Below, piece by piece: positions 51,897-61,423 of a stretch of DNA of 64,000 nt. The position numbers and the translations under genes are program-made. The notes beneath the pieces are model-generated. The model had not been told where the DNA came from. It saw nothing but the letters and a program-made list of their open reading frames with translations, and made no database searches. The DNA is taken from the NCBI GenBank assembly GCA_910578585.1, contig CAJTRG010000006.1:71469-135468 (forward strand). Direction: 5' to 3'. Every line of letters begins with the position of its first letter. Positions within the stretch are counted from its first letter, which is position 1. The stretch is from an uncultured Mailhella sp. (lineage in GTDB: Bacteria > Desulfobacterota > Desulfovibrionia > Desulfovibrionales > Desulfovibrionaceae).

Positions 51897-53270
51897 TTAG
51901 TGCCCGGTAATATTATATTTCCTCAGTTTGTACTGCATGAGACTGCGGGATATGCCAAGCATTTCAGCCGCACGGGACTGCACAAAGTCTGCCCGCACAA
52001 GCGCGCGGCGTATCACTGCCCCTTCAATTTTATCCAGCGTTTCTGCTAAATCCATGGTAGGCGGCAATAAATCCACCGCACTGGTGAACTGGGCGTCTTC
52101 GTCCTTGATTTCCGGCGGCAAATCCTCTACCCCTATTTCCTTGTGCGGCACCATAATCACGCAGCGTTCCACCACATTTTGCAGCTGGCGGATATTTCCC
52201 TGCCATTCGTAACCGTTCAAATAATTGAGCGCCTCATAACTGAAATATTTTTGCGGCATATTATTTTCTGTGCAGATTTTATTGATAAAATGCGCCACAA
52301 GAAGCGGAATATCTTCGCGCCGTTCCCGAAGCGGCGGCATGTCAATTTTCACCACATTGAGGCGATAGAACAAATCTTCCCTGAATTTGCCCGCAAGCAC
52401 CAATTGATTGAGATCTTCTGCCGTGCTGACAACCAGGCGAATATCCACAGTAATGGGGTCAGTGCCGCCCAGCCGTTCAATGGTTTTATCCTGCAGCACG
52501 CGCAAGAGTTTTACCTGCAGCTCATTGGAAAGACTGCCTATTTCACTAAGGTACAGTGTTCCCTGATCAGCCAGCTCAATGCGGCCGCGCTTCATGGCCA
52601 CAGTATCGCCCACAGCACTTTCCTGCCCAAAAAGTTCCAGATCCAGCATTGGGGTTGTGAACGCCTTGCAGTTGACCGCCACAAAGGGCATATCCTTGCG
52701 CGGAGAAGAAAAATGCAGAGCCCTCGCAATGGAGGATTTTCCCGTGCCGGATTCTCCGCAAATCAGAACAGAAGACTTGGACTGTGCCACCCTGTCTACC
52801 AGTGCCAGAGTTTCCAGCATTATTTTGGATTTTCCGATAATTTGGTGTGAGCTGAAACGCTCTTCCAGACTTTCGCGCAAAATTTGGTATTGTCTGTGGG
52901 TTTCGGAAAGTTCCATGGCGTTCTTGACAGAAAGGAGCAGTTCATCATTGGCAAAGGGCTTGGTAATATAGTTAAAAGCCCCGTGGCGCATCACTTCCAC
53001 AGCACTTTCAATACTGCCCTGTGCCGTCATAATCAGCACAGGCAGGCGCGGATAGCTTTTCTTGATTTGCTCCAGCAGTTCTCCGCCGGTGATTTTCGGC
53101 ATTTTCATATCGGTAATCACCACGTCCACTTCTGCCTCTTCAAGATAGGGCATAACCATTTCAGGATCGTTCATGGTGGTGACTTCATAGCCCTCATCCT
53201 CTAAAATTGCCTGCAAAACCACCAAAAAACCTTTTTCATCATCTATAACCAGTACGCGCCCGTTAAACAT
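51897..53270 (-). CDS. NtrC/AtoC-like response regulator lacking GAFTGA
   Basis: A 457-residue regulator. The receiver domain has D54 (DVVITDMKMP). The AAA domain has Walker A GESGTGKSSIARAL near 170 and arginine-finger region GKFREDLFYRLNV, and a Fis-type helix-turn-helix (RAAEMLGISRSLMQYKLRKY) ends it. Two key features are altered. The sigma-54 contact loop GAFTGA reads AVGDTV (in FGQESAVGDTVAMKRGR). Walker B, normally LFLDEIG, reads LYLSEIG, so its Asp is Ser. It may therefore act without sigma-54 or without ATP hydrolysis. AAGGAG precedes the ATG. It follows its kinase by 63 bases. Confidence 0.85.
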   Translation of the reverse strand: MFNGRVLVIDDEKGFLVVLQAILEDEGYEVTTMNDPEMVMPYLEEAEVDVVITDMKMPKITGGELLEQIKKSYPRLPVLIMTAQGSIESAVEVMRHGAFNYITKPFANDELLLSVKNAMELSETHRQYQILRESLEERFSSHQIIGKSKIMLETLALVDRVAQSKSSVLICGESGTGKSSIARALHFSSPRKDMPFVAVNCKAFTTPMLDLELFGQESAVGDTVAMKRGRIELADQGTLYLSEIGSLSNELQVKLLRVLQDKTIERLGGTDPITVDIRLVVSTAEDLNQLVLAGKFREDLFYRLNVVKIDMPPLRERREDIPLLVAHFINKICTENNMPQKYFSYEALNYLNGYEWQGNIRQLQNVVERCVIMVPHKEIGVEDLPPEIKDEDAQFTSAVDLLPPTMDLAETLDKIEGAVIRRALVRADFVQSRAAEMLGISRSLMQYKLRKYNITGH

Positions 53271-53333
53271 AATTGCTCCTTATATTCTGTATCATTACCT
53301 GCATTTATACGTGTTAAAATTCCTTTTGCAATC

Positions 53334-54986
53334 CTAAAAATACAATTTTCCGTCGTCCTTCTCTGTGGGATTTTTTTCCTCAAGATAAATATCCAGTTTA
53401 CTTTCTTTTTCGTCTTTCTTTTCGGCTTTGCCATTTGTTTTGCCGTTTTTCTCGCTCTTATCACTTTTTGGAGCAGGGCTTTCCATATCCTGAGACACAG
53501 GCAGCACAAATTCCACGCACGCCCCCAGGATCACCCCGTTTTCCTCAGCATTTTTCAGGTGCAAATGCCCGCTGTGGGTCTTGATAATGCTTTGCACAAT
53601 GGGCAGTCCCAGCCCCGTGCCTGTATCCTTGGTTGTGTAGAACGGATCCAAAAACTGTGTAATATCACCGCTGAAACCTGTTCCGCTGTCGGTAAAGCTC
53701 AGATAAACAAAATCGTATTCCTGCTTGCCGCTGACAGTGAAGGTGCCGTCCTTTTCCATTGCCTGCTGCGCGTTGACAAAAACATTATAAATGGCGCGGT
53801 ACATAAGGTCAGCATTGCCGCGTATGCACAGGCTTTCCGGCAAGTCAATTTTTGCCGTAATATTATTTTCTGTAAAGGGTGTTTGCAAAAAGCTCCAAAC
53901 TTTTTGCACAACCTCAGTCAAATTGACAATTTGATTGCCTGCCTCCCGCGGCCGCGCATAATCCAAAAAGTCAGACACCGTGGTATTCAGGCGCTTTGAT
54001 TCATCATAAATGGCATGCACAAGCTGTGTACTGGTTTTATCCATATTGCCGCGGGTTGAGAGAAATTCCGCGCTGGATTTGATAATCCCCAGGGGATTGC
54101 GGATTTCATGGGCAATACTGGAAACCATGCGCCCCATACTGGCGAGCTTTTCGCTTTGATTGAGTTCAGCCTCCAGCTGCTTGTTGCGCTTGATACGTTC
54201 AGAAATAATCCGTTCGGCAAGCTTGGCTATGGTCTGCAAGAGTACAAACAAAATCAAAATAGACAAGGTAAAGCCCAGTAAAATAGTCCACTGGGAACGA
54301 ATGGCGATTTTGTATAAATCCGTGACATCCTGCATGATTTCCAGCGCCCCCAACACAGGCTTGTTCTCGTCGTTGACATTTTGGAAGGGCGCAATATCGT
54401 AATCAATGGTCAGCGGATACACAGTGCGCAAAATAAAGGTGCCTGCCTTCAAATTCGGCGTAAACAGCGCCCGTAAAAAGCTCATTTTGGACGTAATTTC
54501 AAAACTGTGCGCCTTGTGCTCAAAAACATTTTTGACCCCCTGTGTGGAGAGGTTCCTGCTTTGCAGTTCATCCTTATTGGTGGAATACGCCACCATTTCA
54601 TTAATATCAAAAATGCGGATAGATTCAATGCGCAGGCCGTGCATGAGGGAGTTCACCACTTCATCCAGCAGGCGGTACTGGTCAGGTTCAGAAAGCGCCA
54701 CACGGCCGGAAGCATAGGCAACCGGCAAAGTAAAACGCCGGAAAATTTGCCTGTTCATATTTTCCGCCAAAAGCAGGGCATAGGATTCCTGACTGTTGAT
54801 GAGGCTGCTTCGTGTATTGGTGGCAATGAAAACAGACAGAAAAATACTGAACGTAATAATGATAACAAAAGAAATCCACGAAAAAAGCTGAGCCAGCCCC
54901 AAGGTTTGCGGGCTGACATTCTTCTTGAACAAGCGCGTATTATTAATAAATTTCTTGATAGTAATGATAAATCGTGAATATTTCAT
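53334..54986 (-). CDS. Membrane sensor histidine kinase
   Basis: A 550-residue kinase. Membrane segments are at about 37-60 (FSWISFVIIITFSIFLSVFI) and near 245 (TILLGFTLSILILFVLL), enclosing a periplasmic sensor of about 180 residues. The phospho-acceptor is His in SSIAHEIRNPLGIIKSSAEF; the ATPase part has an N box, DSGTGFSGD and GTGLGLPIVQSI. A charged Lys/Glu tail of about 50 residues follows. It is AtoS/NtrB-like and pairs with the regulator 63 bases downstream. ATG 54986 is chosen as it precedes the first membrane region directly. Confidence 0.9.
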   Translation of the reverse strand: MKYSRFIITIKKFINNTRLFKKNVSPQTLGLAQLFSWISFVIIITFSIFLSVFIATNTRSSLINSQESYALLLAENMNRQIFRRFTLPVAYASGRVALSEPDQYRLLDEVVNSLMHGLRIESIRIFDINEMVAYSTNKDELQSRNLSTQGVKNVFEHKAHSFEITSKMSFLRALFTPNLKAGTFILRTVYPLTIDYDIAPFQNVNDENKPVLGALEIMQDVTDLYKIAIRSQWTILLGFTLSILILFVLLQTIAKLAERIISERIKRNKQLEAELNQSEKLASMGRMVSSIAHEIRNPLGIIKSSAEFLSTRGNMDKTSTQLVHAIYDESKRLNTTVSDFLDYARPREAGNQIVNLTEVVQKVWSFLQTPFTENNITAKIDLPESLCIRGNADLMYRAIYNVFVNAQQAMEKDGTFTVSGKQEYDFVYLSFTDSGTGFSGDITQFLDPFYTTKDTGTGLGLPIVQSIIKTHSGHLHLKNAEENGVILGACVEFVLPVSQDMESPAPKSDKSEKNGKTNGKAEKKDEKESKLDIYLEEKNPTEKDDGKLYF

Positions 54987-55229
54987 GGTATGCTCAAATT
55001 TTCTTTTCTTGTCTTGGGGGAGATAATCATCTCTGCTGTCGCTATCCGTAAGCCAACAAGTTGGCAACGTCTACCGCTCCCCCAATCCCCCATATTGCTT
55101 GTTCCTGATACAACTGTTAGTCTTAAACTCTGACGAATTGGCTGACAGTTGTATCAGGAACAAGAGCTTTGGCTCTGGAATATTATTTAAAAATATGGTT
55201 ACGGACTGTTTTTGTTAATAGTATAAATT
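54987..55229. repeat. B palindrome with inserted A hairpin, then a 20-bp perfect inverted repeat
   Basis: GGGGGAGATAATC, ATCTCTGCTGTC (55029-55040), a GCCAAC/GTTGGC hairpin, then CTCCCCCAATCCCCC. Next, CTTGTTCCTGATACAACTGT (about 55099) and its exact complement ACAGTTGTATCAGGAACAAG (about 55146) form a long hairpin. Confidence 0.75.
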
Positions 55230-56033
55230 CTACTTCTTTCCCTGTAATTTGTTAATCCTGTTCTCAATCACCAAAGAATTTTGTGAAAGGGGCAGTGCCA
55301 ATTCATAGGCAGCTAAAGCCTCTTCCTTCTTATGCACAATTTCATAGCAAAAGCCAAGCTGATACAGGGCTACAACTTTTTCATAATCCGGCAGCGCCTC
55401 TTGTGCAAGCGCCTTTCTGAAAAGTTCAATGGCATTGGGATAATTATTCTGGTTGAAGCTGCTCTGTGCCTGATAATAATACAACCAGGCAAAATCGTCC
55501 TTTGTTTCGCATAAGGAAAAGACTTCTTCCAGCACCTGATTTGCCTTGATATAATCACGGTTTCGCTGGTAATCATCCACAATGTCAAACAAAACTGCCC
55601 GCAATTGTTCCGGTTTCAGCTTGACATGCTCAATATAATAAAAATGTGCTTCAATGCTTTTTGACCACTTGCGGATAGTGCGGTAAAAGCGCGTCAGCTC
55701 AGCATGCACCTTAGCGAGAACTTCCTCATCCTGAGGATTGACCAGATAATTGAACTCCAGAATTTCCCCGGCTTCTGTATATTTTCCCAAGTTTTTGAAA
55801 AGATAATAATTTTTCTCGAGCAAATCGTATTTTTCCGCATGGGATAATTCATCATCCAAAATAATTTGCTTGAGCGCGCCCAGGGCATCATTATAAGAGC
55901 CCCTGATAATTTGTTCTTTTAATTGCGGAAAGCGCTCTTCATAGTCAATACCGGAAGTCTTTGCCTCTGCCTTGACAGAACAAAGGACAGGCAAAACAAC
56001 AAAAAAGGCAATATTAATCAGGGCTTTTTTCAT
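55230..56033 (-). CDS. Exported TPR-repeat protein
   Basis: A 267-residue protein with a signal peptide (MKKALINIAFFVVLPVLCSV, near AEA) and tetratricopeptide-like helix pairs: AEKYDLLEKNYYLFKNLGKYTEA, AWLYYYQAQSSFNQNNYPNAIELF and VVALYQLGFCYEIVHKKEEALAAY. These form protein-binding scaffolds in the periplasm. ATG 56033 is chosen since it gives a clean signal peptide with GGAA upstream; upstream in-frame sequence crosses a terminator. Partner unknown. Confidence 0.75.
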   Translation of the reverse strand: MKKALINIAFFVVLPVLCSVKAEAKTSGIDYEERFPQLKEQIIRGSYNDALGALKQIILDDELSHAEKYDLLEKNYYLFKNLGKYTEAGEILEFNYLVNPQDEEVLAKVHAELTRFYRTIRKWSKSIEAHFYYIEHVKLKPEQLRAVLFDIVDDYQRNRDYIKANQVLEEVFSLCETKDDFAWLYYYQAQSSFNQNNYPNAIELFRKALAQEALPDYEKVVALYQLGFCYEIVHKKEEALAAYELALPLSQNSLVIENRINKLQGKK

Positions 56034-56071
56034 AATATATTCCAAAAAGGTTCTCAGCCAGTCTTGTTTAT

Positions 56072-56106
56072 CCCAAAAATAAGGGAGTGCATTTTGTACA
56101 CTCCCT
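56072..56106 (-). terminator. Terminator of gyrA
   Basis: AGGGAGTG (56082-56089) pairs with CACTCCCT (56099-56106); on the minus strand it is followed by TATTTTTGGG. Confidence 0.65.
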
Positions 56107-56172
56107 ATACTAGCAAAGTATGCTTTTTTCGTAAATAAAATAATGCATTGTTCTATAATATAGTTTATTAAA

Positions 56173-56233
56173 TAGCATAAAAAGTTTTGAGAGAGGGTAC
56201 AGGGAGAGAACTTTTTCAAAAGTTCTTTCCCTG
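56173..56233. repeat. Family D hairpin repeat, intact copy
   Basis: AGCATAAAAAGTTTTG, then arms CAGGGAGAGAACTTTT and AAAAGTTCTTTCCCTG around TC. This is the uninterrupted form of the element split by family A at 34702/34843. Confidence 0.75.
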
Positions 56234-56256
56234 TAACTACCTACAATAATTACTTA

Positions 56257-58713
56257 TTATTCACTATCTTCGTTATCATCCTTGCCCATAGGCACGGTAT
56301 CGTATCCTACAACGGTAGCGTTATCGTCGAGGCTGACCAGACGTATGCCCATGGTGGCGCGGCCGTAGGAGCTGATTTCCTTGACGCCAAGGCGGATAAT
56401 CTTATTGGTGGATGTGAGCAGAATCAAGCTATCCTCGTCGGTAACAGGGATTGAGCCGATCACGCTGCCGGTTTTTGGGCTTACCTTGAAGTTGATGATA
56501 CCAATACCGCCGCGGTTTTGCTTGCGGTAGAGTTCAACACAGGTGCGCTTGCCATAGCCCAGTTCAGAAATGCTCATAATTTCTGTGGTGACATCGCCGT
56601 CCTTGATTGGCAGGCAACTGACCACTTCATCATGCTTTCTGAGGCTGATGCCCTTGACGCCGGACGCGCCGCGGCCCATGGCGCGCACATCCTGACAGGA
56701 GAAGTGAATTGCCATGCCCATTTTCGTGGCAAGGACAATGCTGTCGCTTTCTTCAACCTGATGCACAGCAATCAGTTCATCATCTTCCTTGATGCTGAGG
56801 GCAATAAGTCCGCTCTTGCGGCACTTTTCGTAGAGGGCGGCGCTGGACTTCTTGACCATACCGGAACGGGTCACAAAGAAGAAATGCTGATTTTCCACAA
56901 ATTCACGCACGGTGAGCACGTTGGCGACAAATTCTTCCTTATCCAGCGGCAGGAGGTTGGCAATGTGCATGCCCTTGGCTGTGCGGCTGCCTTCCGGCAC
57001 CTGATACACTTTCAGCTGATACATTCTGCCCTTGTTGGTGAAGAGGCATAAATACTGGTGATTGGTGGTGGTGATAAAGTCCTGAACAAAATCATCATCG
57101 CCGGTGTTGAGGCCTGCAATACCCTTGCCGCCGCGTTTTTGCTGCTGATAATTGCCTAATGTGGTACGCTTGATATAGCCGCGGCGGGAAAGCGTAATCA
57201 CAACTTCTTCATCAGGAATGAGGTCTTCAATATCAATGCCGGAAAGTGCTTCGCCCACCACTTCGGTTTTGCGTTCTGTAGCGTAATTTTCCTTGATCAT
57301 CTGCATTTCATCACGCATAACCCCGCGCAGAACTTCACTGTCTTCAAGAATGGACTTGAGGTAGGCAATCAGTTTCATGAGTTCGTCAAATTCTTCCTGC
57401 AATTTGTCGTGTTCGAGGCCTGTCAGGCGCTGCAAACGCATATCCAAAATGCTTTGGGCTTGAATTTCTGAAAAACCAAATCTGTCTACAAGCCCTTGCT
57501 TTGCAGTTTGCGGGGTTTCGCTGGCTTTGATCAATGCAACGATTTCATCAATAATATCAAGAGCTTTTAACAGACCTTCCACAATGTGGGCGCGTGCTTC
57601 TGCCTTATTCAAATCAAAGCGGGAGCGGCGGATAATCACTTCGCGTCTGTGGTCAAGGAAACAGACCAGCGCAGATTTCAGGTTGAACAAGATAGGTCTG
57701 TTATTGAGCACAGCCAGCATATTGATCCCAAAGGAGGATTCCATGGGGGTGTACTTGTACAAACCATTGATAACCAAATCAGGAATAGTGCCGCGCTTGA
57801 GTTCCACTTCAATGCGGATGCCGTTTCTGTCGGATAAATCCTTCAAATCTGACACGCCTTCAATGCGTCTGTCGTTGACCAAAGCAGCAATTTTTTCCAC
57901 CAGATTGGACTTGTTCACGCCATAGGGAATTTCGGTAATCACAATGGACTGGGTATTTTTGCCCCGTTCACGCACCTCCATGCGTCCGCGGATTTTGACA
58001 ATACCCTTGCCTGTGCGGTAGGCATCAACCAGTCCCTGTCCAGCGTAAACCTGTCCGCCTGTTGGGAAATCAGGGCCTTTGACAAACTGCATCAGCTCAT
58101 CGACGCTGGTATCCGGATCATTGATCAGAAGCAGGAGCGCGTCGCACAGTTCACCCAAATTATGAGGCGGAATATTGGTTGCCATACCAACAGCAATCCC
58201 GGAAGATCCGTTGACTAAAAGATTTGGAATCTTGGTTGGCAAAACAGAAGGCTCTTGTTCACTGCCGTCATAGTTATCGCGAAAATCAACGGTTTCCTTC
58301 TCAATATCTGCAAGAAATTCCCCTGCCAGACGGCTCATGCGAACTTCTGTATAACGCATGGCAGCCGCGCTGTCGCCGTCAATGGAGCCAAAGTTGCCCT
58401 GTCCGTCTTCCAGCGGATCGCGCATATTGAAGTCCTGTGCCATACGTACAAGAGCATCATACACAGATATATCGCCGTGCGGGTGGTATTTACCTATAAC
58501 GTCCCCGACAATACGTGCGCATTTCTTGTGGGCGTTGCGGTAGGTATTATTCAAAATGGACTGTGCAAACAAGATGCGGCGGTGCACGGGTTTCAAGCCG
58601 TCACGCGCGTCCGGAATGGCACGGCCCACAATAACGCTGAGCGAATAATCCAAATAGGATTGGCGCAATTCTTTTTCAATATCAAGCTGTGAAAATAATT
58701 CTGTATTTTCCAT
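56257..58713 (-). CDS. gyrA: DNA gyrase subunit A
   Basis: An 818-residue subunit that cuts and rejoins DNA during negative supercoiling. The catalytic tyrosine is in AAAMRYTEVRM near residue 122; the quinolone region has HPHGDISVYDALVRMAQDF, with Ser and Asp at the usual resistance positions apparently wild-type. The C-terminal domain has the GyrA box (QKRGGKG) that wraps DNA, which distinguishes it from ParC. It lies 27 bases after gyrB. Confidence 0.96.
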   Translation of the reverse strand: MENTELFSQLDIEKELRQSYLDYSLSVIVGRAIPDARDGLKPVHRRILFAQSILNNTYRNAHKKCARIVGDVIGKYHPHGDISVYDALVRMAQDFNMRDPLEDGQGNFGSIDGDSAAAMRYTEVRMSRLAGEFLADIEKETVDFRDNYDGSEQEPSVLPTKIPNLLVNGSSGIAVGMATNIPPHNLGELCDALLLLINDPDTSVDELMQFVKGPDFPTGGQVYAGQGLVDAYRTGKGIVKIRGRMEVRERGKNTQSIVITEIPYGVNKSNLVEKIAALVNDRRIEGVSDLKDLSDRNGIRIEVELKRGTIPDLVINGLYKYTPMESSFGINMLAVLNNRPILFNLKSALVCFLDHRREVIIRRSRFDLNKAEARAHIVEGLLKALDIIDEIVALIKASETPQTAKQGLVDRFGFSEIQAQSILDMRLQRLTGLEHDKLQEEFDELMKLIAYLKSILEDSEVLRGVMRDEMQMIKENYATERKTEVVGEALSGIDIEDLIPDEEVVITLSRRGYIKRTTLGNYQQQKRGGKGIAGLNTGDDDFVQDFITTTNHQYLCLFTNKGRMYQLKVYQVPEGSRTAKGMHIANLLPLDKEEFVANVLTVREFVENQHFFFVTRSGMVKKSSAALYEKCRKSGLIALSIKEDDELIAVHQVEESDSIVLATKMGMAIHFSCQDVRAMGRGASGVKGISLRKHDEVVSCLPIKDGDVTTEIMSISELGYGKRTCVELYRKQNRGGIGIINFKVSPKTGSVIGSIPVTDEDSLILLTSTNKIIRLGVKEISSYGRATMGIRLVSLDDNATVVGYDTVPMGKDDNEDSE

Positions 58714-58740
58714 AATTTCTTCCTATATCCTATTTCAGAA

Positions 58741-61164
58741 TTAAATATCCAATTCGCCGGCCTGCAGCGCATTTCTGATAATATAATCACGGCGCGGTTC
58801 AACACGGTCACCCATGAGCTCTTCAATGGCAACGGAAGCAGCTTCAGCATTTTCAATACTTACCTGCAAAAGCGTTCTGTTTTCGGGGTTCATGGTGGTT
58901 TCCCATAATTGGTCAGGGTTCATTTCACCTAGACCTTTATAGCGCTGGATTTGATAGCCCTTTTTAGCTTCCGCGAAAGCTTTTTCGCGCAAATCAAAAT
59001 AGTCTGACACTTCCACAGTGCTTTCACTGCCCGTCAGTTTGAAAGGGAAGGAGCCGCATTCTGTTTGCAGAGCCTGCATAATTTGTTTTGCGGTGCGGTG
59101 CATTTTGGCGTGGAAAAATTCCAGAGCAAGGCGTGTTCTGTGGCCGGAATTATTTTCAAAAACAAGGAAAATACGTTCCTCTTCTTCGTACAATTCCACT
59201 TCCACGGCAACATTGTAGCCGTTACTTGCCATATAATCGGTAATTTCCTGTGGAACCTGTTTATTTTCAAGGATAAACTGTTCAGGATTTTCCCCTTGAT
59301 AATGCATAAAAGTGAGGAATAATTTGCGTTCAACGCCTGAATTTTCCGCTTCAATCATGCGTGCCTGAAGATTATCAATGTGCTGCAAAATATTGACCAG
59401 ATCATTGCCTTCAAAGGACTTGCCTTCTGCATTTTCCAAACGCACACCCGTGGTCAGGCGTTCAAAGAGAAAATCATCAAGCGCCTTTTCATCTTTCAAG
59501 TATTTTTCAAATTTAGCGGATTTTTTCGCAACCCTGAACAGCGGCGGCTGAGCAATATAAAGGTGTCCGCGGCGAATCAGCTCTTCATACTGACGGAAGA
59601 AGAAGGTCAGCATCAGCGTGCGAATGTGTGAACCGTCCACATCAGCATCGGTCATAATTACAATTTTATGATAACGAAGCTTGTTATAGTCTGTATCTTC
59701 ACCAATGCCAATGCCCATGGCAGTAATCATATTTTTGATTTCCTGGCTGGTCAGCATGCGGTCAAAACGAGTTCTTTCCGTATTCAGAATTTTACCGCGA
59801 AGTGGCAAAATAGCCTGAGTATTTGGGTTACGGCCGGATTTAGCAGAACCGCCCGCAGAATCACCTTCGACGATGAAAATTTCACATTCCGCGGCGTCTT
59901 TGCTTTGGCAGTCAGCCAATTTACCGGGCAGAGAGTTTTCTGAGAGCAGGCCTTTGCGGCGGACTAAATCTTTTGCTCGTCTGGCTGCTTCTCTTGCGCG
60001 ACTGGCGTCCACGGCCTTATCAATAATCAGGCGTGCTTCCTTGGGATTTTCGCCAAAGAATTCGCTCAGGGATGAATAGACAATACCCTGCACAATGCCG
60101 GTCACTTCGCTGTTGCCGAGTTTTGTCTTTGTTTGACCTTCAAACTGCGGCTGTGGCAATTTAACGCTGATTATTGCCGTAAGTCCTTCACGCACATCAT
60201 CACCGGTCAGGCTTTCGCCTTTCATTTTCTTGGTCAGATCCGGCTGTTCTTTGATATAGGCATTAATCGCACGGGTCAGCGCTGTCTTGAAGCCTGCTAA
60301 ATGTGTTCCGCCTTCAACTGTACGGATATTATTAGCAAAAGTGTGCACATTTTCTTTGTATGTTGCATTATATTGCAGAGCAAATTCCACGCTGACATTA
60401 TCCTGCACGCCTTCGCTGTAAATAATGCTGTGAAGAGGCTGTTTTTCGCTGTTCAAATCATGCACAAACTGGCGTATACCACCCTCGGCTTTATACACAT
60501 GCATTTCATTGGTGCGTTCGTCTGTGCATTCAATTTCAATGCCTTTATTGAGGTAGGCAAGTTCTTCAAAGCGTTTTGCCAAAATATCAAAGGAAAACTC
60601 ATTGGTTTCAAAAATTTGATCATCAGGCAGAAAATGAACACGAGTGCCATGGCCTTCTGCTTCACCCACTTCAATAACTTCGGTTACAGGTGTGCCGCGT
60701 TCATAACGCTGGCGATAGCGTTTGCCGTCACGGCGGATAGTCACTTCCAGCCATTCTGAAAGAGCGTTAACGCAGGATACCCCAACCCCATGCAGACCAC
60801 CGGAAACCTTATAGGCATTATTATCAAACTTACCGCCGGCATGGAGCTTGGTCATAACAACCTGTACTGCCGGTACGCCTTCTTTCGGGTGCATATCAAC
60901 CGGAATACCGCGGCCATTATCACGGACTGTCACGCTGCCATCATGGTGCAGAATAACTTCAATTTTATCACAATACCCTGCCATAGCCTCGTCAATGGAG
61001 TTGTCTACCACTTCATAAACAAGGTGGTGCAGACCGCGGGAATCCGTGCTGCCGATATACATGGCAGGACGTTTACGAACAGCTGCCAACCCTTCCAAAA
61101 TAGTAATAGCAGAAGCATCGTATTTTGCACTGGATTTCGTATTCATTAAATTGTCTTGACTCAT
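58741..61164 (-). CDS. gyrB: DNA gyrase subunit B
   Basis: An 807-residue ATPase subunit. The GHKL domain has EVVDNSIDEAMAGY and GGLHGVGVSCVNALS; the TOPRIM domain has IVEGDSAGGSAKSGR and DADVDGSHIRTL; the tail has QRYKGLGEMNPDQLW. Length fits the proteobacterial form with the extra insert. GAGGA precedes the ATG. It leads the gyrB-gyrA pair downstream of dnaN. Confidence 0.97.
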   Translation of the reverse strand: MSQDNLMNTKSSAKYDASAITILEGLAAVRKRPAMYIGSTDSRGLHHLVYEVVDNSIDEAMAGYCDKIEVILHHDGSVTVRDNGRGIPVDMHPKEGVPAVQVVMTKLHAGGKFDNNAYKVSGGLHGVGVSCVNALSEWLEVTIRRDGKRYRQRYERGTPVTEVIEVGEAEGHGTRVHFLPDDQIFETNEFSFDILAKRFEELAYLNKGIEIECTDERTNEMHVYKAEGGIRQFVHDLNSEKQPLHSIIYSEGVQDNVSVEFALQYNATYKENVHTFANNIRTVEGGTHLAGFKTALTRAINAYIKEQPDLTKKMKGESLTGDDVREGLTAIISVKLPQPQFEGQTKTKLGNSEVTGIVQGIVYSSLSEFFGENPKEARLIIDKAVDASRAREAARRAKDLVRRKGLLSENSLPGKLADCQSKDAAECEIFIVEGDSAGGSAKSGRNPNTQAILPLRGKILNTERTRFDRMLTSQEIKNMITAMGIGIGEDTDYNKLRYHKIVIMTDADVDGSHIRTLMLTFFFRQYEELIRRGHLYIAQPPLFRVAKKSAKFEKYLKDEKALDDFLFERLTTGVRLENAEGKSFEGNDLVNILQHIDNLQARMIEAENSGVERKLFLTFMHYQGENPEQFILENKQVPQEITDYMASNGYNVAVEVELYEEEERIFLVFENNSGHRTRLALEFFHAKMHRTAKQIMQALQTECGSFPFKLTGSESTVEVSDYFDLREKAFAEAKKGYQIQRYKGLGEMNPDQLWETTMNPENRTLLQVSIENAEAASVAIEELMGDRVEPRRDYIIRNALQAGELDI

Positions 61165-61362
61165 TCTATCCTCAAGTTTTTATTTTTCTTTTTCTCGGGG
61201 GAAATTATTCCCCCCGAACCCCCCACAAGCAAAACCATTATAAGCTTCGCTTCTAATGGTTTTGTATGGGTTCATGGTAATTAAATAAGTTTTTTTCTGT
61301 AGTTATTGCTACCACCAGAACTTGTCTATTTTTTATTTAAAATTTATTCTTTTTTTTATGAA
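61165..61362. repeat. B palindrome and hairpin between gyrB and dnaN
   Basis: B-like palindrome at 61196-61224 followed by CAAAACCATTA/TAATGGTTTTG (about 61230-61264). The rest is AT-rich with no gene. Confidence 0.65.
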
Positions 61363-61410
61363 ATAAAAAAAAGCGATATGGGGGCATGGAGGAGATTATC
61401 TCCCCCATAT
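61363..61410 (-). terminator. Terminator of dnaN built on a B-like palindrome
   Basis: ATATGGGGG (61377-61385) pairs with CCCCCATAT (61402-61410). On the minus strand the stem is followed by CGCTTTTTTTT. Confidence 0.8.
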
Positions 61411-61423
61411 ATAAAAATTTTAT

